A DNA stretch of 64,000 bases from Acidobacteriota bacterium (GCA_019242475.1 JAFAVK010000094.1:1-64000), one strand, 5' to 3'; shown: positions 26,704-35,128, numbered from the stretch's first letter. Program-made: numbers and translations. The notes: generated by a model not told the origin, from the letters alone.

Positions 26704-27734
26704 TCAAGGTCGGCATCTTCGGCGGGTCGGGGTACGGCGGGGCGGAGCTGCTGCGCATACTGCTCTTCCACCCGCACGCGGAGGTCTTGTTCGTCACGGC
26801 CAACGAGCACGCGGGGAAGGCCGTCGGCGAAGTCCACAGGAACCTCTACGGGCTGACCGACCTGCGTTTCGTGAAGGCGCCCGAGGAGTTCGAGAGTCTT
26901 TCCGTGCTCGACTGCGTCTTCCTCGCGCTGCCGCACGGGCAGGCTTTGGAGATCGCGCCGCGTCTGCCGACGGGCGTGAAGGTCGTTGACCTCTCGGGCG
27001 ATTTCAGACTTAACGACGCGGATGAATTCAGGGAGCACTACGGGCGCGAGCACACGGCCGTCGAGCTTCAGCGCGAGTTCGTCTACGGGCTGACGGAGTT
27101 TAACCGCGAGGAGGTTAAGAACGCGCGGCTGGTGAGTAACCCCGGGTGCTTCGCCACGGCGACGCTGTTGGGACTCGGGCCGCTGGCCGCGTCGGGAGCG
27201 CTGAAGGGGCGGGTGGTGGTGGACGCGAAGACCGGCTCTTCCGGTTCGGGCGCGAAGCCCGCCGCGAACACGCACCACCCGCAGCGCTCCAACTCCTTCT
27301 ACGCCTACAAGCCCTTCACGCACCAGCACCTGCCCGAGATCGAGCAGGCGTTGCGCGGCGTAGGGGCGGGAGGGCGCTGGTCGAGCGAGCTGGTCTTCAT
27401 GACGCACTCGCTGCCGGTCTCGCGCGGCATCTTCGCTTCCATCTACGCGGAGTTGAATGAAGAGTTGACGGCCGAGCAGTTGAAGGAGATGTACGCAGAC
27501 TTCTACCGCGGCTCCTTCTTCGTCCGGCTGGTCTCGGGCTCGCCCGACATCAACTGGGTGAAGATGACGAACTTCTGCGACATCGGCTTCGCCGCGCGGG
27601 GCCGGCAGGTCGCGGTCTTCTCGGCGCTCGACAACCTCGTCAAAGGGGCTTCGGGGCAGGCCGTGCAGAACATGAACCTGATGTTCGGCCTCGAAGAGAG
27701 GACGGGCCTGTTGCTCGTCGGGGGGAACCCTTGA
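26682..27734 (+). CDS. argC: N-acetyl-gamma-glutamyl-phosphate reductase
   Basis: 350 residues if it starts at CTG 26682. The track start (TTG 26787) would delete the NAD(P)-binding GIFGGSGYGGAELLR motif. In that frame the codon two before CTG 26682 is a TGA, and no ATG, GTG or TTG occurs between it and the motif. AGGAGG lies nine bases before the CTG. The catalytic Cys156 sits in SNPGCFATA, and KTGSSGSGAKP and THHPQRSNSFYAYKPFTHQH follow. It reduces N-acyl-glutamyl phosphate to the semialdehyde. The start lies within repeat D. The stop overlaps the next TTG start (TTGA). Confidence 0.88.
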   Translation: MKTENSKLKVGIFGGSGYGGAELLRILLFHPHAEVLFVTANEHAGKAVGEVHRNLYGLTDLRFVKAPEEFESLSVLDCVFLALPHGQALEIAPRLPTGVKVVDLSGDFRLNDADEFREHYGREHTAVELQREFVYGLTEFNREEVKNARLVSNPGCFATATLLGLGPLAASGALKGRVVVDAKTGSSGSGAKPAANTHHPQRSNSFYAYKPFTHQHLPEIEQALRGVGAGGRWSSELVFMTHSLPVSRGIFASIYAELNEELTAEQLKEMYADFYRGSFFVRLVSGSPDINWVKMTNFCDIGFAARGRQVAVFSALDNLVKGASGQAVQNMNLMFGLEERTGLLLVGGNP

Positions 27735-28102
27735 GCGCGGAGAAGGTCTTCGAGCCCGCGCCGGTCAAACCGGAGATCACGTTCGACGTGGTCGAGCGTC
27801 TGGACGTGCGCGTCGGGACGATTGAGGCGGTCGGGGAGGTGAAGGGGTCGAGCAAGCTCCTGAAGCTCGACGTGAATTTCGGCGACCACCGGCGCACGAT
27901 CCTGGCGGGGATGAAGCAGGAGCGCGCCGACCCGCAGGAGGTCGTCGGCCGACAGGCGCTCTTCGTCGTCAACCTCGCGCCGCGGCGGATGGCGGGCGAG
28001 GTCTCCGAAGGGATGCTCTTCGACATCGGCTACGCCGACGGCATCACGCCCGCGCTCGCCACGCCGGAGAGGCCGGTGCCCGACGGCGCGCGCGCCGGTT
28101 GA
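27731..28102 (+). CDS. CsaA-like tRNA-binding-domain protein
   Basis: 123 residues from TTG 27731, overlapping the argC stop. ITFDVVERLDVRVGTIEAVGEV and LLKLDVNFGDHRRTILAGM are the start of the OB-fold found in CsaA, the MetRS C-terminus and Arc1p/EMAPII-type tRNA-binding modules. QALFVVNLAPRRMAGEVSEGMLF matches the conserved second half. Free-standing forms bind tRNA structure or act as chaperones. Its place between argC and argD, coupled at both ends by TTGA overlaps, is unusual and suggests co-expression with arginine synthesis. Confidence 0.8.
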   Translation: MSAEKVFEPAPVKPEITFDVVERLDVRVGTIEAVGEVKGSSKLLKLDVNFGDHRRTILAGMKQERADPQEVVGRQALFVVNLAPRRMAGEVSEGMLFDIGYADGITPALATPERPVPDGARAG

Positions 28103-29334
28103 AAGTGTCGGTGACGGAAAACGAAATGACGACAGAGACGACGACCACGTTTGCGGAGATCGCGGCGCGCGAGGGGGAGTTCCAGCTCGCGACGTACAAG
28201 AAGTTCCCGTTCGCGCCCGTGAAGGGCGAGGGCTGTTGGGTCGAGACGAGCGAGGGCGAGCGCTTCCTCGACCTGTACGGCGGGCACGCCGTCTGCGCGA
28301 CGGGCCACTGCCACCCGCACGTCGTGAAGGCGCTGCGCGAGCAGGCGGGGCGTCTGCTCTTCTACTCGAACGTCGTCTACTCGGACGTGCGCGCGGCGGC
28401 GGCGGAGAGGCTGGTCGGGTGCGCGCCGGCAGAGATTACGAAAGCCTTCTTCTGCAACTCGGGCACGGAGGCGAACGAGAACGCGATGCGCATGGCGCGC
28501 ATGAAGACGGGCCGGGAGAATGTCATCACGTTCACGGGCGGCTTCCACGGGCGCACGGCCGACTCCATCAGCGCGACCTTCCTCGGCAAGTACCGAGAGA
28601 TCGGCAAGCCGAACGTGCCGGGCCACCTCTGCGCGGAGTTCGGGTCGATTGAATCGGTCGAGGCGCTGGCCGACGAGACGGTGGCGGCCGTGATGCTTGA
28701 GCCGGTGCAGTCGATGGCGGGCGTGGCGACGGCGCCGCCGGAGTTCTTTCAAGAGCTGCGTCGCCTGTGCGACGAGCGCGGGATGCTGCTCATCTTCGAC
28801 GAGGTGCAGACGGGGATCGGGCGCACGGGCTCCTGGTTCTTCGCGGGGAGCGAGGCGGCGGGCGGCGTCGTGCCGGACGTGATTACGCTGGCGAAGGCTT
28901 TGGGGAGCGGCGTGCCGGTGGGGGCTTGTTTGACGACCGAAGGCGTGGCGTCGGCGATTAAGGAGAACGATTTGGGGACGACCTTCGGCGGCGGGATGCT
29001 GGCGATGGCGGCCGTCTCGGCGACGCTCGGGGCGATTGAGGCGGACGGGATGTTGGAGAACGCGCGCGCCGTCGAGTCCTTCCTGCGCGACAGCCTGGGC
29101 GGCGTGCCGGGCGTGGCGGGCGTGCGCGGCGTGGGGCTGCTGCTCGGCATCGAGTTCGAGGAGCCCGTCGCGGCGAAAGTCAACAAGGCGCTGCTCGAAC
29201 GGCGCATCATCACGGGCACTTCGAGCGACCCGAAGGTCTTGCGCCTGCTCCCGCCGCTCTGCCTGACCGTGGAGGAGGCCGGGCTCTTCGTCGAGGCGTT
29301 GAAGGAGATTGGCGCGGATGAGATTGGCGCGTAA
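28099..29334 (+). CDS. argD: acetylornithine/succinylornithine aminotransferase
   Basis: 411 residues from TTG 28099 overlapping the preceding stop; ATG 28126 is the main alternative (402 residues). Class III PLP aminotransferase: DLYGGHAVCATGHCHPHV, FCNSGTEANENAMRMAR, LIFDEVQTGIGRTG, and the cofactor lysine in ITLAKALGSGVPVGA. It makes N-acyl-ornithine from the semialdehyde produced by ArgC. It is followed four bases later by the carbamoyltransferase. Confidence 0.92.
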   Translation: MKVSVTENEMTTETTTTFAEIAAREGEFQLATYKKFPFAPVKGEGCWVETSEGERFLDLYGGHAVCATGHCHPHVVKALREQAGRLLFYSNVVYSDVRAAAAERLVGCAPAEITKAFFCNSGTEANENAMRMARMKTGRENVITFTGGFHGRTADSISATFLGKYREIGKPNVPGHLCAEFGSIESVEALADETVAAVMLEPVQSMAGVATAPPEFFQELRRLCDERGMLLIFDEVQTGIGRTGSWFFAGSEAAGGVVPDVITLAKALGSGVPVGACLTTEGVASAIKENDLGTTFGGGMLAMAAVSATLGAIEADGMLENARAVESFLRDSLGGVPGVAGVRGVGLLLGIEFEEPVAAKVNKALLERRIITGTSSDPKVLRLLPPLCLTVEEAGLFVEALKEIGADEIGA

Positions 29335-29337
29335 GCG

Positions 29338-30342
29338 ATGCCGAGGAATTTTCTGACAACCGCCGACTGGACGCGCGAGGAGCTTGAGGGCCTGCTCGCG
29401 GCGGCCGCGCGCTTGAAGAAGGGTGAGGACGCGTCGAAGCCGCTCGCCGGCAAGAGCGTCGGGCTCGTCTTCTTCAACCCGAGTTTGCGGACGCGCGCGT
29501 CGATGCAGGTCGGCGTGTACGAGCTGGGCGGGAACGCCGTCGTCTTGGAGCCGGGCGGGACGAGCTGGACGCTGGAGCACCGCGAGGGCGTCGTGATGGA
29601 CGGCGACAAGACCGAGCACGTCAAGGAGTTCGTGCGCGTGCTCGGGCGCTACACGGCGGCCGTCGGCGTGCGCACCTTCGCCGCGCTCAAGGACTGGAAG
29701 GAGGAGCGGCAAGACCCCGTGCTCGCCGCCTTCGCCCGGTACTCGGACGTGCCCGTCATCAACCTTGAGTCGGCGATGCATCACCCGTGTCAGGCGTTGG
29801 CGGACATGTTGACCGTGCGCGAGAAGCTGGGCGGGGGGCGCAAGCGCGTGCTGCTGACGTGGGCGTGGCACCCGAAGGCTCTGCCGATGGCGGTGCCGAA
29901 CAGCTTCGCGCTGGCGGCGGCGCAGATGGGGCACGACCTGACGATTGCGCACCCGCCCGGCTACGAGCTGGACGAAGACCTCATCCGCGAGGTCAACTCG
30001 CGCGCCTTCGACGCGGGCGCGACCGTCAACGTGACGCGCGACGTGGAGGAAGCCTTCGACGGCCAGCAGGTCGTCTACGCGAAGAGCTGGGGGAGCAAGG
30101 AGTTCTACGGGAGCCCGCAGGACGACCTGGAGGAGCGCGCGCCCTACCGCGGCGAGTGGATCGTGGACGCCCCGAAGATGGCGCGCACCGACGGCGCGGT
30201 CTTCCTGCACTGCCTCCCCGTCCGCCGCAACTGCATCGTCACCGACGAGGTGATTGATTCGCCGGCCTCCGTCGTCATCGACGAGGCCGAGAACCGCCTC
30301 CACGTACAGAAGGCCGTCATGGCGGCACTGCTCAAGGGGTAG
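29338..30342 (+). CDS. argF': N-acyl-L-ornithine carbamoyltransferase (acetyl- or succinyl-type)
   Basis: 334 residues. Carbamoyl-phosphate motif FFNPSLRTRASMQ and HHPCQALADMLT are present. Instead of the ornithine transcarbamylase SMG loop it has LTWAWHPKALPMAVPNSFAL, the hallmark of N-acetyl/N-succinyl-ornithine enzymes. The residue in the DGDKTEH loop known to separate acetyl (Glu92 in the Xanthomonas enzyme) from succinyl (Pro in the Bacteroides enzyme) is Thr92 here. So the pathway carbamoylates an N-acylated ornithine and needs a later deacylase, which is not evident in the window. Confidence 0.88.
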   Translation: MPRNFLTTADWTREELEGLLAAAARLKKGEDASKPLAGKSVGLVFFNPSLRTRASMQVGVYELGGNAVVLEPGGTSWTLEHREGVVMDGDKTEHVKEFVRVLGRYTAAVGVRTFAALKDWKEERQDPVLAAFARYSDVPVINLESAMHHPCQALADMLTVREKLGGGRKRVLLTWAWHPKALPMAVPNSFALAAAQMGHDLTIAHPPGYELDEDLIREVNSRAFDAGATVNVTRDVEEAFDGQQVVYAKSWGSKEFYGSPQDDLEERAPYRGEWIVDAPKMARTDGAVFLHCLPVRRNCIVTDEVIDSPASVVIDEAENRLHVQKAVMAALLKG

Positions 30343-30358
30343 AGCGAGGGAGGGAAGC

Positions 30359-31252
30359 GTGAGCATGCATCAGCAACGGCTCGACCTGCTGCGCGAGGCG
30401 CTGCCCTACATCCAGCGGTTCAAGGGCAAGACGTTCGTGGTGAAGCTGTCGGGGAAGGTGACGGACGAGCCGGAGAACCTCGCGTCGCTCGCGGAGGAGC
30501 TGGCGCTCTTGCACCAGGTCGGCATCCGCGTCTGTGTCATCCACGGCGGCGGGAAGCAGTTGACCGAGCTGGCCGAGCTGATGGGGGTCGAGCAGACCAT
30601 CATCAACGGCCGCCGGGTCACGGACGACGCGACGCTCGACATGGCGAAGATGATCTTCGCCGGCAAGATTAATACGGACATCCTCGCCGCGCTGCGCCAG
30701 CGCGGGGTACACGCCGTGGGGTTGTCGGGCGTGGACGGCAACATCGTCCGCGCCGAGCGCCGCCCGCCCAAAGAGATCGTCAACCAGGAGACGGGCAAGA
30801 GCGAGCGCGTGGACTTCGGGCACGTCGGGGACGTGTTGGAGATCGACGACCGCCTGCTGCGCGTGCTCCTCGACCACGACTACCTGCCGGTCGTCTCCTC
30901 TTTGGGTGCGGACGACGAGGGGCGTGTCTTCAACATCAACGCCGACACCATCGCCGCCGAGATCGCCGTCCGGCTCGAAGCCGAGAAGCTGGTCATGCTC
31001 TCGGACGTGGACGGCATCTACCTCCGCCCCGGCGAGCAGGCGACGAAAATCTCCCGCCTCACGGCCGCCGAGGTCGAGGCGCTCATCCGCGACGGCGTCG
31101 CCACCGGCGGCATGATTCCGAAACTACAGAACATCACCGAGCTGCTGCGCCGCGGCGTCCGCAGCGCCCACATCATCAAAGGCTCCTTGCGCAACGCCCT
31201 CCTCTCCGAAGTCTTCACCGACGAGGGCACGGGCACGATGATCATCGCCTGA
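30359..31252 (+). CDS. argB: N-acetylglutamate kinase
   Basis: 297 residues from GTG 30359 with GGAGG upstream; ATG 30365 is nearly equivalent. FVVKLSGKVTDE, CVIHGGGKQLTELAELMG, the VFNINADTIAAEIAVRLEAEKLVMLSDVDGIY block and GVATGGMIPKLQNITELLRRGV are the amino-acid-kinase family and NAGK signatures. It phosphorylates N-acyl-glutamate; feedback inhibition by arginine is common in forms with an N-terminal helix like this one. Last gene of the operon. Confidence 0.93.
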   Translation: MSMHQQRLDLLREALPYIQRFKGKTFVVKLSGKVTDEPENLASLAEELALLHQVGIRVCVIHGGGKQLTELAELMGVEQTIINGRRVTDDATLDMAKMIFAGKINTDILAALRQRGVHAVGLSGVDGNIVRAERRPPKEIVNQETGKSERVDFGHVGDVLEIDDRLLRVLLDHDYLPVVSSLGADDEGRVFNINADTIAAEIAVRLEAEKLVMLSDVDGIYLRPGEQATKISRLTAAEVEALIRDGVATGGMIPKLQNITELLRRGVRSAHIIKGSLRNALLSEVFTDEGTGTMIIA

Positions 31253-31280
31253 AGAACAATCGCCGCATCAGCAACGCCCT

Positions 31281-31596
31281 CCTGCGGCCCCGCGGATGAA
31301 ATCTGCGTTAACGCAACTACCATCTGCGTCAACGCAACTACCATCTGCGTCAACGCAACTGCCATCCGCGTTGACGCAACTGCCATCCGCGTTAACGCAA
31401 CTGCCATCCGCGTTAACGCAAACACCATCTGCGTCAACGCAGATGACAATTGCGTTAACGCAACTACCATCTGCGTTAACGCAACTACCATCTGCGTTGA
31501 CGCAACTACCATCTGCGTTGACGCAACTGACATCTGCGTTAACGCAGATTTCATCTGCGGGGCCGCAGATTCCATCTGCGGGCATGCGAACAATGT
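31281..31596. repeat. 21-bp minisatellite of palindromic units, about 14 copies
   Basis: Units of 21 bases carry a 12-base palindromic core TGCGTTAACGCA, with TCA or TGA variants at the centre, and spacers of the ACTACCATC or ACTGCCATC type. The first unit (31283 on) and the last (ending near 31568) are reverse complements over about 33 bases, so the array as a whole is bounded by an inverted repeat. It starts about 30 bases after the argB stop. ORFs through it on both strands encode a 7-residue repeat but lack a ribosome site. It differs from CRISPR because there are no unique spacers. It also fills most of the gap to 31859. Confidence 0.88.
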
Positions 31597-31858
31597 CCGC
31601 GAGAGCGCAAATCTCCTTATCTATCTTACAGATACGGGCCGGCGTCCTGCGGGACTGACCAGCGGCCGGTTGAAAAAAGCTTGTCAGGACGGGCGAGTGG
31701 GGATAAAATCCGCCCGCCCAAGTCTCCGGCGCGACTCTCACCGCCACAAGGTCGCGCCCACGGGGGCAAGAACAGACAGGTCACTTGACGCGAACGCGGC
31801 GCTTCACGCCGAAACGCCGCACGACCTCAACCGCCCGCCTAACCAGGAGTGACTACCC

Positions 31859-32554
31859 ATGCCAATCCCGCGCACAGACAACGAGCTGATGGTCTGGCTC
31901 AACAACTTCTCGACCGGCTTCGCCGCGCACGCCGCCGCGCTCGGCTTCACCACGGCCGAAGTGAATGCAATCAACGCAGACGCCGCCATGGTGAGCTTCC
32001 TCATCGGAGACCTCGTCCCGACCTACAAGTTCGCCCTCAAGGCGTGCAGCACTTACAAAGAACGCATCATCACAGGCCCGCTCGGAAGCGCGGGCGGCCC
32101 GCCGCCGGGGACACCGACGACGGCCGTGGCGCCCGCGACCGTCCCGCCCGGCATCCTCGCGCGCCTGCGCACCCTCGTCCAGCGCATCCAACTCGCGCCC
32201 GCCTACACCGAAGAGATCGGCATCGCCCTCGGCATCACGGGAGCACAGGGCGGCGGGCCGTCCGCCCCGGTCTCGACGCCGAAGCCGACGCTCAAGGCGC
32301 GCTCGAACGGCCCCGGCACGTTGCAAGTCGATTTCACCAAGGAGAGATTCAACGGCGTGCTCGTCGAGAGCCGGCGCGCGGGCGAGGAGGGCTGGCAGCA
32401 GCTCGGGCTCGTCAGCTACAGCCCCTATCTCGACGGGCGCCCGCCGCTGGAGACCGGCAAGCCGGAGGTGAGAGAATTCCGCGCCCGCTACATCCTCCAC
32501 GACCAGGCCACGGGCGAGTGGTCGGACATCGTGACGGCCACCTTCGTCCCGTAG
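31859..32554 (+). CDS. conserved hypothetical protein, helical N-terminus and beta-rich C-terminus
   Basis: 231 residues from ATG 31859 with AGGAG upstream. It starts MPIPRTDNELMVWLNNFSTGFAAHAAALGF, a pattern seen in a family of uncharacterised proteins of soil bacteria. Residues 1-70 are helical, 75-90 a Pro/Gly-rich linker, 95-130 helical again, and 140-231 a fibronectin-III-like beta region (GVLVESRRAGEEGWQQLGLVSYSPYLDGRPP). No signal peptide. It stands alone between two repeat elements. No function known. Confidence 0.7.
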   Translation: MPIPRTDNELMVWLNNFSTGFAAHAAALGFTTAEVNAINADAAMVSFLIGDLVPTYKFALKACSTYKERIITGPLGSAGGPPPGTPTTAVAPATVPPGILARLRTLVQRIQLAPAYTEEIGIALGITGAQGGGPSAPVSTPKPTLKARSNGPGTLQVDFTKERFNGVLVESRRAGEEGWQQLGLVSYSPYLDGRPPLETGKPEVREFRARYILHDQATGEWSDIVTATFVP

Positions 32555-32563
32555 TCGAGGCCG

Positions 32564-32704
32564 CCCGGGAGCGCGGGCATCCTGCCCGCCAAAGCGTGCC
32601 CCGGCACGCTTAGCAGCGAAGCGCCACCTCTCAACGTTGAGAGGTGGCGCTTCTTTGCATTCGCGCTGCGCGCTCATGGCGGGCAGGATGCCCGCGCTCC
32701 CGGG
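32564..32704. repeat. nested palindromes, element E
   Basis: Outer arms of 27 bases (32564-32590 and 32678-32704) are perfectly complementary and contain GCGGGCATCCTGCCCGC. Inside are a 20-base palindrome (32592-32611) and a 34-base perfect palindrome (32619-32652). The stack begins 10 bases after the stop at 32554 and ends before the convergent gene stop at 32723. Confidence 0.9.
32619..32656 (+). terminator. terminator-like palindrome between convergent genes
   Basis: A perfect 34-base palindrome is followed by CTTTGC. The position between two convergent stops fits bidirectional termination, though the T-run is short. Confidence 0.45.
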
Positions 32705-32722
32705 GGCTGTCGAATGTCTGCC

Positions 32723-33847
32723 TTAGTTGCTCCCCCTGTCGCGCATGTAGATCAGCTCTTCGACGGTGGGGGCGGTGCCGCGGGACTTGGCGCGGCGGAT
32801 GAAGTCGGAGGTGACGCCGTGGTCGCGCATGCGGATGAGCTGTTCGACCTGGAGGTGTGAGTAGCCGAGGTCTTGCAGCTCGCGGATGAACTCGACCGTG
32901 ACGCCGTGGTCGCGGATGTGTATGAGCTGTTCGAGCGAGAGCGAGTCGTAGCCCTCGGCGCGCAGCTTTTTGATGAAATCGGGCGTCACGCCGTGGTCGC
33001 GGACGCTGATGAGCCCGTCGAGCGAAGGCGTCTCGAAGCCCGCCGCCCGCAGCTCGCGGATGAAGGAGGGCGTGACGCCGTGGTCGCGCGTCCGCACCAG
33101 CTCCTCCGCCTGTAGGTCTCGGAAGCCCGCATCGCGCAGCTCGCCGACGTATTCGAGGCTGACCCCGTGGTCGCGCATCCGCACGAGCGCGTCGGCCGTG
33201 CCGAGCCGGTAGCCCAATCCGCTCAACCCGCGCACGTAGTCGGCGCGCACGCCGTGCTCGCCCATGCGGACGAGCTGTTCGAGCGTCGGCCGCTCGTAGC
33301 CCGCCGACTTCAGCTCGTCGAGCAGCGCGAGCCCGACCTCGGCCATCGCCAGCCGGAAGAGCTGCCGCGTGTCGGGCGTGCCGACGCCGCGCCGCGCCAA
33401 CTCGGCCGCGAAGCCCTGGTCGGGGACGAAGACGAAGTGGCCCGAGCCGTTCCCCTGCCGGAACCAGCCCTCGCAGGCGAACGTGCCCGCGTCCCGCCGC
33501 AGGTCGAAGCGGACGTTGGTGCCCGAGGCGCTGAGCGCCTGCTCGCGCGTCAGCCCTTGCAAAGACTCGGGCGCCACGTCGCGCGACGTGTTCCAGAAGC
33601 TCTCGTGCTTGCGCCCGTCCTGGCCCACGCGGTTCTCGTTGAAGCGCAGCGTGAGCGAAGTCTTCCCCCCGTCGGTCTGGTACTCGACGAGCCACTGCCC
33701 CTCGAAGCGCTCGGCCTGCGCCGCGGCGACGGGCGCGAGCCTGGGCGCGGCGAGCGGCGCGGAGAGCGCGAGCGCGACGAGCGCGCAGGTCAGGAACGCG
33801 AGCCGAACCGCGCGGACGCGCGCGGCGCGAAGGTTCTGCCACTTCAT
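32723..33847 (-). CDS. secreted protein with tandem RDHGVT repeats
   Basis: 374 residues from ATG 33847 (GGAGAG upstream); the track start adds 18 residues. A long signal sequence ends near AAAQA. Residues about 40-140 form a lipocalin-like or beta domain (FEGQWLVEYQ, SLTLRFNENRVG). Residues 190-370 are six 29-residue repeats of the form VRMRDHGVTPDFIRELRAAGY..LSLEQL plus a partial seventh. Similar repeats occur at the ends of acidobacterial BlaR-like proteins, so it is probably a periplasmic interaction scaffold. No enzyme motif seen. Confidence 0.72.
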   Translation of the reverse strand: MKWQNLRAARVRAVRLAFLTCALVALALSAPLAAPRLAPVAAAQAERFEGQWLVEYQTDGGKTSLTLRFNENRVGQDGRKHESFWNTSRDVAPESLQGLTREQALSASGTNVRFDLRRDAGTFACEGWFRQGNGSGHFVFVPDQGFAAELARRGVGTPDTRQLFRLAMAEVGLALLDELKSAGYERPTLEQLVRMGEHGVRADYVRGLSGLGYRLGTADALVRMRDHGVSLEYVGELRDAGFRDLQAEELVRTRDHGVTPSFIRELRAAGFETPSLDGLISVRDHGVTPDFIKKLRAEGYDSLSLEQLIHIRDHGVTVEFIRELQDLGYSHLQVEQLIRMRDHGVTSDFIRRAKSRGTAPTVEELIYMRDRGSN

Positions 33848-33987
33848 GTCGGTCTCTCCTGTTCGGGCGGATTCACGGGCGGCCGTTTGCAGGGAACACA
33901 CCGCCGCGCACCTGTTTGTGACAGGGGGCGGGCGCGGGTTTCAGTTTTTTTCACTCCCGCCGCCACGAGGATGAGAGAATCAGACGG

Positions 33988-35106
33988 ATGCGACGCCATA
34001 GCGGTCAGATGAGTTTGGTGCGTAGAGGGTCGGAGGGCGGGCCGCGCCCGTTCGCGCGGCGGCTTTTGCGCGAGTGGCGGCTGCGTGGCTGGCCCGTGCG
34101 CGGCGAGCGCGTGCTGTGCGCCGTCTCGGGCGGGGCGGACTCGACGGCGCTGCTGCTCGGGCTCGAAGAGTTGAAGCGCGGGGGGCTGCTCGGCGTGGAT
34201 TTGACGGCGGCGCACCTCGACCACGGGCTGCGCGGCGAGGCCGGCGCCGAAGACGCGCGCTGGGTGGAGGGGCTCGCGCGCGCGTACGGCTTCGAGTGCG
34301 TCGTCGGGCGCGCGGCCCTTTCGGAGGGGGCGCGTGAGAACCTTGAGCAGGCGGCGCGGCGCGCGCGTTACGAGTTCCTCGCCGAAGCGGCGCGCGCGTG
34401 CGGGGCGCGCGCGGTGCTCGCGGCGCACACGCTCGACGACCAGGCCGAGACCGTCCTGCTCCGCCTGCTGCGCGGGAGCGGCGCCGAAGGGCTCGCCGGC
34501 ATGGCGCCCGAGCGCGCGCTCGAAGCGGGAGGGGAAGTCCGCCTGCGCCGGCCGCTCCTGAGCTGGGCGCGCCGCGCCGACACCGAAGGCTTCTGCCGCG
34601 AGCGCGGCGTCGAGTTCCGCTCCGACGCGATGAACGAAGACGAACGCTTCGCGCGCGTGCGCGTGCGGCGCACGCTCCTGCCGCTGCTCGAAACCCTCAA
34701 CCCGCGCGCGGCCGAGACCCTGGCGCGCACGGCCGCCCTGCTGCGCGAAGACTCCGCCGCGCTCGACGCATTGGCCGCCGCGCTGCTCGCAGAGGCGCGC
34801 CCGGAAGTTGACGAAAGTGCTGGGGAAGGAACGTCGGAAGAGGCGGCGGCGCACCCTCTCAAAGTCGATGCGCTCAGGCGCGCGGCGCCCGCGCTCAGGC
34901 GCCGCGTCTTGCGGCTCTGGCTCGCGCGCGAGCGGGGCGATTTGCGCCGTCTCTCACGCGCACACCTGCTCGGCGTCGAACGTCTCCTCGAAGGCTCGCG
35001 CGGCGGCCGCGTCGCCGAACTCCCCGGCGGCGCCCGCGTCGAACGCCGCCGCAACCTCCTCCACTTCCGCCCCGCGGCGCAAAGAAAAATCGAGCACGGA
35101 ACATAA
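33988..35106 (+). CDS. tilS: tRNA(Ile)-lysidine synthase
   Basis: 372 residues. The PP-loop SGGADSTALLLGL and downstream LTAAHLDHGLRGEAGAEDARWVE and LAAHTLDDQAETVLLRLLRGSG are diagnostic of TilS, which adds lysine to C34 of tRNA-Ile(CAU) using ATP. The C-terminal part includes the TilS-specific substrate domain. The C-terminal third domain seems short. Start may be 33988 or ATG 34009; no strong ribosome site separates them. It opens divergently from the RDHGVT gene with a 140-bp gap. Confidence 0.9.
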   Translation: MRRHSGQMSLVRRGSEGGPRPFARRLLREWRLRGWPVRGERVLCAVSGGADSTALLLGLEELKRGGLLGVDLTAAHLDHGLRGEAGAEDARWVEGLARAYGFECVVGRAALSEGARENLEQAARRARYEFLAEAARACGARAVLAAHTLDDQAETVLLRLLRGSGAEGLAGMAPERALEAGGEVRLRRPLLSWARRADTEGFCRERGVEFRSDAMNEDERFARVRVRRTLLPLLETLNPRAAETLARTAALLREDSAALDALAAALLAEARPEVDESAGEGTSEEAAAHPLKVDALRRAAPALRRRVLRLWLARERGDLRRLSRAHLLGVERLLEGSRGGRVAELPGGARVERRRNLLHFRPAAQRKIEHGT

Positions 35107-35128
35107 ACTCCTCTCCGGCCAGTGATCG

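Noticed and set aside
26787-27734. Track start (TTG 26787) for argC
   Set aside because: It would remove the conserved nucleotide-binding motif, so the gene must begin farther upstream.
31281-31596. Possible CRISPR array
   Set aside because: Units are contiguous with no unique spacers of constant length, and no cas gene is near.
31296-31658. ORFs through the 21-bp array on both strands (7-residue repeats)
   Set aside because: No ribosome site, open on both strands simply because 21 is a multiple of three and the unit lacks stops; treated as a DNA repeat.
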